From Eurosta solidaginis (lineage: Eukaryota; Arthropoda; Insecta; Diptera; Tephritidae): a DNA stretch of 64,000 nucleotides. The position numbers were made by a program, and so were the translations under genes. The notes beneath the pieces are model-generated. The model saw only the letters and a program-made list of their open reading frames with translations. It did no database searches and was not told the DNA's origin. Within the stretch, counting starts at the first letter, position 1, and the number at the start of each line of letters is the position of its first letter. Below, one piece after another: positions 54,901-64,000 of this stretch. The stretch covers positions 83,413,675 to 83,477,674 of the forward strand of contig NC_090322.1 in NCBI RefSeq assembly GCF_040869045.1, written 5' to 3'.

Positions 54901-56600
54901 TGTTGAGTTATCTACTTAAATTTGTTGAACAAAACGACTTACGTATTTTAAGCATGCTAACCTTTAGCCCGGTAAGCAAATTAAAAAAAAAACGCAATAT
55001 GTAGGCTACAAGAGAACGGAGACGTCGAGTAACCAAAACAAATACGTTAAACAAATTCGTACACGTTATTTATCAATTTAACTCTAGAATTAAAGGATAT
55101 ACAACGAGAAACAACGTTTGACAACCTTTAAACAGTTTTAATAACTATCTCAAAAATTGTCGCTCTGATGCAAACAACTGATGAGTTATCTACTTAAATT
55201 TGTTGAACAAAACGACTTACGTATTTTAAGCATGCTAACCTTTAGCCCGGTAAGCAGATTAAAAAAAAAACGCAATATGTAGGCTACACGAGAACGGCGA
55301 CGTCGAGTAACCAAAACAAATGCGTTAAACAAATTCCTACACGTTATTTATCAATTTAACTCTAGAATTAAAGGATATACAACGAGAAACAACGTTTGAC
55401 AACCTTTAAACAGTTTTAATAACTATCTCAAAAATTGTAGCTCTGATGCAAACAACTGATGAGTTATCTACTTAAACTTGTTGAACAAAACGACTTACGT
55501 ATTTTAAACATGCTAACCTTTAGCCCGGTAAGCAAATTAAAAAAAAAATGTAATATGTAGGCTACACGAGAACGGAGACGTCAAGTAACCAAAACAAATG
55601 CGTTAAACAAATTTCTACACGTTATTTATCAATTTAACTCTAGAATTAAAGGTTATACAACGAGAAACAACGTTAGACAACCTTTAAACAGTTTTAATAA
55701 CTATCTCAAAAATTGTCGCTCTGATGCAAACAACTGATGAGTTATCTACTTAATTTTGTTGAACAAAACGACTTACGTATTTTAAGCATGCTAACCTTTA
55801 GCCCGGTAAGCAAATTAAAAAAAAAAAACGCAATATGTAGGCTACACGAGAACGGAGACGTCGAGTCACCAAAACAAATGCGTTAAACAAATTCGTGCAC
55901 GTTATTTATCAATTTAACTCTAGAATTAAAGGATATACAACGAGAAACAACGTTTGACAACCTTTAAACAGTTTTAATAACTATCTCAAAAATTGTCGCT
56001 CTGATGCAAACAACTGATGAGTTATCTACTTAAATTTGTTGAACAAAACGATTTACGTATTTTAAGCATGCTAACCTTTAGCCCGGTAAGCAAATTAAAA
56101 AAAAAAACGCAATATGTAGGCTACAAGAGAACGGAGACGTCGAGTAACCAAAAGAAATGCGTTAAACAAATTCGTACACGTTATTTATCAATTTAACTCT
56201 AGAATTAAAGGATATACAACGAGAAACAACGTTTGACAACCTTTAAACAGTTTTAATAACTATCTCAAAAATTGTCGCTCTGATGCAAACAACTGATGAG
56301 TTATCTACTTAAACTTGTTGAACAAAACGACTTACGTATTTTAAACATGCTAACCTTTAGCCCGGTAAGCAAATTAAAAAAAAAAACGCAATATGTACGC
56401 TACACGAGAACGGAGACGTCAAGTAACCAAAACAAATGCGTTAAACAAATTTCTACACGTTATTTATCAATTTAACTCTAGAATTAAAGGTTATACAACG
56501 AGAAACAACGTTTGACAACCTTTAAACAGTTTTAATAACTATCTCAAAAATTGTCGCTCTGATGCAAACAACTGATGAGTTATCTACTTAAATTTGTTGA
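51920..56600 (+). repeat. 10-monomer HOR (about 2,788 bp), about 1.7 copies
   Basis: At least nine rare variants recur at exactly about 2,788 bp. They are AAAAAGAAAACGC (51920 and 54708), ACTGTTGAG (52111 and 54899), AAATACGTT (52254 and 55042), ACGGCGACG (52505 and 55293), TTGTAGCTCTG (about 52648 and 55436), ATGTAATATG (52762 and 55550), CGTTAGAC (52885 and 55673), TTAATTTTG (52963 and 55751) and ATGTACGCTAC (53604 and 56392). The second copy breaks off after about seven monomers, near 56.6 kb, where the cassette from 50 kb resumes. So many private variants preserved in both copies point to a very recent duplication, or to an assembly duplication. Confidence 0.88.
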
Positions 56601-56697
56601 ACAAAACGACTTACGTATTTTAAGCATGCTAACCTCTAGCCCGGTAAGCAAATTAAAAAAAAACGCAATATGTAGGCTACACGAGAACGGAGACGTC

Positions 56698-57850
56698 GAG
56701 TCACCAAAACAAATGCGTTAAACAAATTCGTGCACGTTATTTATCAATTTAACCACGAGAAACAACGTTTGACAACCTTTAAACAGTTTTAATAACTATC
56801 TCAAAAATTGTTGCTCTGATGCAAACAACTGATGAGTTATCTACTTAAATTTGTTGAACAAAACGATTTACGTATTTTAAGCATGCTAACCTTTAGCCCG
56901 GTAAGCAAATTAAAAAAAAAACGCAATATGTAGGCTACAAGAGAACGGAGACGTCGAGTAACCAAAACAAATGCGTTAAACAAATTCGTACACGTTATTT
57001 ATCAATTTAACTCTAGAATTAAAGGATATACAACGAGAAACAACGTTTGACAACCTTTAAACAGTTTTAATAACTATCTCAAAAATTGTCGCTCTGATGC
57101 AAACAACTGATGAGTTATCTACTCAAATTTGTTGAACAAAACGACTTACGTATTTTAAACATGCTAACCTTTATCCCGGTAAGCAATTTAAAAAAACAAA
57201 CGCAATATGTAGGCTACACGAGAACGGAGACGTCGAGTAACCAAAACAAATGCGTTAAACAAATTTGTACACGTTATTTATCAATTTAACTCTAGAATTA
57301 AAGGATATACAACGAAAAACAACGTTTGACAAACTTTAAACAGTTTTAATAACTATCTCAAAAATTGTCGCTCTGATGCAAACAACTGATGAGTTATCTA
57401 CTTAAATTTGTTGAACAAAACGACTTACGTATTTTAAACATGCTAACCTTTAGCCCGGTAAGCAAATTAAAAAAAAACGCAATATGTAGGCTACACGAGA
57501 ACGGAGACGTCGATTACCAAAACAAATGCATTAAACAAATTCGTACACGTTATTTATCAATTTAACTCTAGAATTAAAGGATATACAACGAGAAACAACG
57601 TTTGACAACCTTTAAACAGTTTTAATAACTATCTCAAAAATTGTCGCTCTGATGCAAACAACTGATGAGTTATCTACTTAAATTTGTTGAACAAAACGAC
57701 TTACGTATTTTAAGCATGCTAACCTTTAGCCCGGTAAGCAAATTAAAAAAAAAACGCAATATGTAGGCTACACGAGAACGGAGACGTCGAGTAACCAAAA
57801 CAAATGCGTTAAACAAATTCCTACACGTTATTTATCAATTTAACTCTAGA
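56698..57850 (+). repeat. Recurrent cassette, copy 2
   Basis: This is the second copy of the 50.0-51.1 kb cassette, with the same order of GTCACC, CTCAAATTT/AAACATG/AGCAATTTAAA, CAAACTTTAAAC and GATTACC. It differs by a 20-bp deletion near 56753, by TTTATCCCGG near 57170 and by an AAAAAACAAACGC interruption near 57190. It follows directly after the truncated second 10-mer unit, just as copy 1 follows the 8-mer block. Confidence 0.82.
56744..56762 (+). repeat. Monomer with 20-bp internal deletion
   Basis: The sequence reads CAATTTAACCACGAGAAAC; the TCTAGA near-palindrome and the following AATTAAAGGATATA segment are gone, a net loss of 20 bp. The matching monomer near 50.07 kb is intact, apart from CTAAAATT in place of CTAGAATT, so the loss is recent. 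Confidence 0.88.
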
Positions 57851-60800
57851 ATTAAAGGATATACAACGAGAAACAACGTTTGACAACCTTTAAACAGTTT
57901 TAATAACTATCTCAAAAATTGTCGCTCTGATGCAAACAACTGATGAGTTATCTACTTAAATTTGTTGAACAAAACGACTTACGTATTTTAAGCATGCTAA
58001 CCTTTAGCCCGGTAAGCAAATTAAAAAAAAAATGCAATATGTAGGCTACACGAGAACGGAGACGTCGAGTAACCAAAACAAATGCGTTAAACAAATTCCT
58101 ACACGTTATTTATCAATTTAACTCTAGAATTAAAGGATATACAACGAGAAACAACGTTTGACAACCTTTAAACAGTTTTAATAACTATCTCAAAAATTGT
58201 CGCTCTGATGCAAACAACTGATGAGTTATCTACTTAAATTTGTTGAACAAAACGACTTACGTATTTTAAGCATGCTAACCTTTAGCCCGGTAAGCAAATT
58301 AAAAATAAACGCAATATGTAGGCTACACGAGAACGGAGACGTCGAGTAACCAAAACAAATGCGTTAAACAAATTCGTACACGTTATTTATCAATTTAACT
58401 CTAGAATTAAAGGATATACAACGAGAAACAACGTTTGACAACCTTTAAACAGTTTTAATAACTATCTCAAAAATTGTCGCTCTGATGCAAACAACTGATG
58501 AGTTATCTACTTAAATTTGTTGAACAAAACGACTTACGTATTTTAAGCATGCTAACCTTTAGCCCGGTAAGCAAATTAAAAAAAAAAACGCAATATGTAG
58601 GCTACACGAGAACGGAGACGTCGAGTAACCAAAACAAATGCGTTAAACAAATTCGTACACGTTATTTATCAATTTAACTCTAGAATTAAAGGATATACAA
58701 CGAGAAACAACGTTTGACAACCTTTAAACAGTTTTAATAACTATCTCAAAAATTGTCGCTCTGATGCAAACAACTGATGAGTTATCTACTTAAATTTGTT
58801 GAACAAAACGACTTACGTATTTTAAGCATGCTAACCTTTAGCCCGGTAAGCAAATTAAAAAAAAAACGCCATATGTAGGCTACACGAGAACGGAGACGTC
58901 GATTACCAAAACAAATGCGTTAAACAAATTCGTACACGTTATTTATCAATTTAACTCTAGAATTAAAGGATATACAACGAGAAACAACGTTTGACAACCT
59001 TTAAACAGTTTTAATAACTATCTCAAAAATTGTCGCTCTGATGCAAACAACTGATGAGTTATCTACTTAAATTTGTTGAACAAAACGACTTACGTATTTT
59101 AAGCATGCTAACCTTTAGCCCGGTAAGCAAATTAAAAAAAAACGCAATATGTAGGCTACACGAGAACGGAGATGTCGAGTAACCAAAACAAATGCGTTAA
59201 ACAAATTCCTACACGTTATTTATCAATTTAACTCTAGAATTAAAGGATATACAACGAGAAACAACGTTTGACAACCTTTAAACAGTTTTAATAAATATCT
59301 CAAAAATTGTCGCTCTGATGCAAACAACTGATGAGTTATCTACTTAAATTTGTTGAACAAAACGACTTACGTATTTTAAGCATGCTAACCTTTAGCCCGG
59401 TAAGCAAATTAAAAAAAAAACGCAATATGTAGGCTACACGAGAACGGAGACGTCGAGTAACCAAAACAAATGCGTTAAACAAATTCCTACACGTTATTTA
59501 TCAATTTAACTCTAGAATTAAAGGATATACAACGAGAAACAACGTTTGACAACCTTTAAACAGTTTTAATAACTATCTCAAAAATTGTCGCTCTGATGCA
59601 AACAACTGATGAGTTATCTACTTAAATTTGTTGAACAAAACGACTTACGTATTTTAAGCATGCTAACCTTTAGCCCGGTAAGCAAATTAAAAAAAAACGC
59701 AATATGTAGGCTACACGAGAGCGGAGACGTCGAGTAACCAAAACAAATGCGGTAAACAAATTCGTACACGTTATTTATCAATTTAACTCTAGAATTAAAG
59801 GATATACAACGAGAAACAACGTTTGACAACCTTTAAACAGTTTTAATAACTATCTCAAAAATTGTCGCTCTGATGCAAACAACTGATGAGTTATCTACTT
59901 AAATTTGTTGAACAAAACGACTTACGTATTTTAAGCATGCTAACCTTTAGCCCGGTAAGCAAATTAAAAAAAAAAACGCAATATGTAGGCTACACGAGAA
60001 CGGAGACGTCGAGTAACCAAAACAAATGCGTTAAACAAATTCCTACACGTTATTTATCAATTTAACTCTAGAATTAAAGGATATACAACGAGAAACAACG
60101 TTTGACAACCTTTAAACAGTTTTAATAACTATCTCAAAAATTGTCGCTCTGATGCAAACAACTGATGAGTTATCTACTTAAATTTGTTGAACAAAACGAC
60201 TTACGTATTTGAAGCATGCTAACCTTTAGTCCGGTAAGCAAATTAAAAAAAAAAACGCAATATGTAGGCTACACGAGAACGGAAACGTCGAGTAACCAAA
60301 ACAAATGCGTTAAACAAATTCCTACACGTTATTTATCAATTTAACTCTAGAATTAAAGGATATACAACGAGAAACAACGTTTGACAACCTTTAAACAGTT
60401 TTAATAACTATCTCAAAAATTGTCGCTCTGATGCAAACAACTGATGAGTTATCTACTTAAATTTGTTGAACAAAACGACTTACGTATTTTAAGCATGCTA
60501 ACCTTTAGCCCGGTAAGCAAATTTAAAAAAAACGCAATATGTAGGCTACACGAGAACGGAGACGTCGAGTAACCAAAACAAATGCATTAAACAAATTCGT
60601 ACACGTTATTTATCAATTTAACTCTAGAATTAAAGGATATACAACGAGAAACAACGTTTGACAACCTTTAAACAGTTTTAATAACTATCTCAAAAATTGT
60701 CGCTCTGATGCCAACAACTGATGAGTTATCTACTTAAATTTGTTGAACAAAACGACTTACGTATTTTAAGCATGCTAACCTTTAGCCCGGTAAGCAAATT

Positions 60801-63800
60801 AAAAAAAAAACGCAATATGTAGGCTACACGAGAAGGGAGACGTCGAGTAACCAAAACAAATGCGTTAAACAAATTCCTACACGTTATTTATCAATTTAAC
60901 TCTAGAATTAAAGGATATACAACGAGAAACAACGTTTGACAACCTTTAAACAGTTTTAATAACTATCTCAAAAATTGTCGCTCTGATGCAAACAACTGAT
61001 GAGTTATCTACTTAAATTTGTTGAACAAAACGACTTACGTATTTTAAGCATGCTAACCTTTAGCCCGGTAAGCAAATTAAAAAAAAACGAAATATGTAGG
61101 CTAAACGAGAGCGGAGACGTCGAGTAACCAAAACAAATGCGTTAAACAAATTCGTACACGTTATTTATCAATTTAACTCTAGAATTAAAGGATATACAAC
61201 GAGAAACAACGTTTGACAACCTTTAAACAGTTTTAATAACTATCTCAAAAATTGTAGCTCTGATGCAAAAAACTGATGAGTTATCTACTTAAATTTGTTG
61301 AACAAAACGACTTACGTATTTTAAGCATGCTAACCTTTAGCCCGGTAAGCAAATTAAAAAAAAACGCAATATGTAGGCTACACGAGAACGGAGACGTCGA
61401 GTAACCAAAACAAATGCGTTAAACAAATTCCTACACGTTATTTATCAATTTAACTCTAGAATTAAAGGATATACAACGAGAAACAACGTTTGACAACCTT
61501 TAAACAGTTTTAATAACTATCTCAAAAATTGTCGCTCTGATGCAAACAACTGATGAGTTATCTACTTAAATTTGTTGAACAAAACGACTTATGTATTTTA
61601 AGCATGCTAACCTTTAGCCCGGTAAGCAAATTAAAAAAAAAACGCAATATGTAGGCTACACGAGAGCGGAGACGTCGAGTAACCAAAACAAATGCGTTAA
61701 ACAAATTCGTACACGTTATTTATCAATTTAACTCTAGAATTAAAGGATATACAACGAGAAACAACGTTTGACAACCTTTAAACAGTTTTAATAACTATCT
61801 CAAAAATTGTCGCTCTGATGCAAACAACTGATGAGTTATCTACTTAAATTTGTTGAACAAAACGACTTACGTATTTTAAGCATGCTAACCTTTAGCCCGG
61901 TAAGCAAATTAAAAAAAAAAACGCAATATGTAAGCTACACGAGAACGGAGACGTCGAGTAACCAAAACAAATGCGTTAAACAAATTCCTACACGTTATTT
62001 ATCAATTTAACTCTAGAATTAAAGATATACAACGAGAAACAACGTTTGACAACCTTTAAACAGTTTTAATAACTATCTCAAAAATTGTCGCTCTGATGCA
62101 AACAACTGATGAGTTATCTACTTAAATTTGTTGAACAAAACGACTTACGTATTTTAAGCATGCTAACCTTTAGTCCGGTAAGCAAATTAAAAAAAAAAAC
62201 GCAATATGTAGGCTACACGAGAACGGAGACGTCGAGTAACCAAAACAAATGCGTTAAACAAATTCCTACACGTTATTTATCTATTTAACTCTAGAATTAA
62301 AGGATATACAACGAGAAACAACGTTTGACAACCTTTAAACAGTTTTAATAACTATCTCAAAAATTGTCGCTCTGATGCAAACAACTGATGAGTTATCTAC
62401 TTAAATTTGTTGAACAAAACGACTTACGTATTTTAAGCATGCTAACCTTTAGTCCGGTAAGCAAATTAAAAAAAAACGCAATATGTAGGCTACACGAGAA
62501 CGGAGACGTCGAGCAACCAAAACAAATGCGTTAAACAAATTCCTACACGTTATTTATCAATTTAGCTCTAGAATTAAAGGATATACAACGGGAAACAACG
62601 TTTGACAACCTTTAAACAGTTTTAATAACTATCTCAAAAATTGTCGCTGTGATGCAAACAACTGATGAGTTATCTACTTAAATTTGTTGAACAAAACGAC
62701 TTACGTATTTTAAGCATGCTAACCTTTAGCCCGGTAAGCAAATTAAAAAAAAAACGCAATATGTAGGCTACACGAGAACGGAGACGTCGAGTAACCAAAA
62801 CAAATGCGTTAAACAAATTCGTACACGTTATTTATCAATTTAACTCTAGAATTAAAGGATATACAACGAGAAACAACGTTTGACAACCTTTAAACAGTTT
62901 TAATAACTATCTCAAAAATTGTCGCTCTGATGCAAACAACTGATGAGTTATCTACTTAAATTTGTTGAACAAAACGACTTACGTATTTTAAGCATGCTAA
63001 CCTTTAGCCCGGTAAGCAAATTAAAAAAAAAACGCAATATGCAGGCTACACGAGAACGGAGACGTCCAGTAACCAAAACAAATGCGTTAAACAAATTCCT
63101 ACACGTTATTTATCAATTTAACTCTAGAATTAAAGGATATACAACGAGAAACAACGTTTGACAACCTTTAAACAGTTTTAATAACTATCTCAAAAATTGT
63201 CGCTCTGATGCAAACAACTGATGAGTTATCTACTTAAATTTGTTGAACAAAACGACTTACGTATTTTAAGCATGCTAACCTTTAGCCCGGTAAGCAAATT
63301 AAAAAAAAACGCAATATGTAGGCTACACGAGAACGGAGACGTCGAGTAACCAAAACAAATGCGTTAAACAAATTCCTACACGTTATTTATCAATTTAACT
63401 CTAGAATTAAAGGATATACAACGAGAAACAACGTTTGACAACCTTTAAACAGTTTTAATAACTATCTCAAAAATTGTCGCTCTGATGCAAACAACTGATG
63501 AGTTATCTACTTAAATTTGTTGAACAAAACGACTTATGTATTTTAAGCATGCTAACCTTTAGCCCGGTAAGCAAATTAAAAAAAAAACGCAATATGTAGG
63601 CTACACGAGAGCGGAGACGTCGAGTAACCAAAACAAATGCGTTAAACAAATTCGTACACGTTATTTATCAATTTAACTCTAGAATTAAAGGATATACAAC
63701 GAGAAACAACGTTTGACAACCTTTAAACAGTTTTAATAACTATCTCAAAAATTGTCGCTCTGATGCAAACAACTGATGAGTTATCTACTTAAATTTGTTG

Positions 63801-64000
63801 AACAAAACGACTTACGTATTTTAAGCATGCTAACCTTTAGCCCGGTAAGCAAATTAAAAAAAAAAACGCAATATGTAAGCTACACGAGAACGGAGACGTC
63901 GAGTAACCAAAACAAATGCGTTAAACAAATTCCTACACGTTATTTATCAATTTAACTCTAGAATTAAAGATATACAACGAGAAACAACGTTTGACAACCT
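57850..64000 (+). repeat. Nearly homogeneous array segment reaching the right window edge
   Basis: Monomers here are close to consensus and differ mainly in A-run length and in TTCGTACACG versus TTCCTACACG. Scattered private changes include CGCCATATG near 58868, GCGGTAAAC near 59749, GAAGCATGC near 60210 and AGAAGGGAG near 60832. GAGAGCGG recurs at 59719, 61109, 61663 and 63609. No gene or other element interrupts it. Confidence 0.85.
61588..64000 (+). repeat. 7-monomer duplication (about 1,945 bp) running off the window
   Basis: CTTATGTATTTT (61588 and 63534), GAGAGCGG (61663 and 63609), ATGTAAGCTAC (61929 and 63874) and the one-base loss AATTAAAGATATAC (62019 and 63964) all repeat at about 1,945 bp. 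The second copy is cut by the window end, so the total number of units is unknown. Confidence 0.85.

Larger units (their letters stand above)
1..64000 (+). repeat. Satellite DNA array, about 230 tandem copies of a 278-bp monomer
   Basis: The same unit recurs head to tail without a break. The segment CGCAATATGTAGGCTACACG, or a close variant, appears about every 278 bases at every point checked. Most copies differ from their neighbours by only a few substitutions and by A-run length. No copy is inverted and no unrelated sequence interrupts the array. By hand count the unit has about 33% G+C and about 14 CpG. Long single-orientation arrays of this kind are typical of eukaryotic centromeric, pericentromeric or subtelomeric heterochromatin; which of these applies cannot be decided here. 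No telomere-type repeat is present. I do not recognise the monomer as a named satellite family. The window begins and ends inside a monomer, so 64 kb is a minimum array length. Confidence 0.98.

Noticed and set aside
59614..59829. 71-codon minus-strand open frame
   Set aside because: It exists only because one base change (GCGTTAAAC to GCGGTAAAC) removes a stop present in the neighbouring copies. It is the antisense of the same monomer and has no family resemblance.
1..64000. CRISPR array, because of the regular direct repeats
   Set aside because: Units are about 278 bp, adjoin without unique spacers and are almost identical throughout. No cas genes are present.
1..64000. rRNA, tRNA or 5S gene tandem array
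   Set aside because: No conserved rRNA core, tRNA fold or Pol III A/B box pair is recognisable in the monomer on either strand.
1..64000. Telomeric or subtelomeric repeat signal
   Set aside because: No TTAGGG, TTAGG, TTTAGGG or similar tandem repeat occurs. TTTAGCCCGG is a single motif per monomer, not a short tandem.

Overview
The whole 64-kb window is one uninterrupted, head-to-tail satellite DNA array. A single AT-rich unit of about 278 bp (about 33% G+C by hand count) repeats about 230 times, always in the same orientation, from the first base to the last. I see no gene, RNA gene, transposon, CRISPR array or unique spacer. The window starts and ends inside a monomer, so both array edges lie outside it. 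This organisation points to a eukaryote, at a centromere, pericentromere or other heterochromatic block. The species cannot be read from the sequence. The unit keeps about 14 CpG per monomer, roughly twice the number expected from its composition. That argues weakly for a genome or locus with little germline CpG methylation (for example many invertebrates) rather than a typical vertebrate or plant.

Each monomer has the same parts in order: a CpG-rich stretch with a GACGTC site; a near-palindrome centred on TCTAGA; an AACGTT segment; a CTGATGAG motif; a 13-bp inverted repeat around TTGTTGAACAA; TACGTA and GCATGC sites; and a closing A-run of about 7 to 18 bases. The A-run sets most of the length variation (period is about 268 plus the A-run). 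It also decides how far a short reading frame stays open, which explains the few 60-72 codon open frames.

Shared rare variants show that the array is a mosaic of higher-order repeats (HORs). Region by region: 1-7.9 kb is mostly irregular, with a local 6-mer duplication at about 5.0-7.2 kb. About 8.0-17.4 kb and 17.5-26.4 kb are two copies of a block of about 36 monomers (offset about 10,022 bp, falling to about 9,750 bp after loss of one monomer), with 7-, 8- and 9-mer cassettes inside. About 26.9-36.1 kb is a 7-mer HOR (about 1,936 bp) that alternates with a 6-mer to give a 13-mer (about 3,608 bp). 36.1-41.6 kb is irregular. 41.6-46.9 kb is a 5-mer (about 1,384 bp) that becomes an 8-mer (about 2,218 bp). 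46.9-50.4 kb is a different 8-mer (about 2,225 bp). 51.9-56.6 kb is a 10-mer (about 2,788 bp). A cassette at 50.0-51.1 kb recurs at 56.7-57.8 kb. 58-64 kb is nearly homogeneous but contains a 7-mer duplication (about 1,945 bp) running off the right edge.

No genes act together here. What the window records is the history of a satellite: local amplification in several register lengths, small deletions at 2-3 bp microhomologies that were then copied into new HOR units, and drift in A-run length. A centromere role is inference only.
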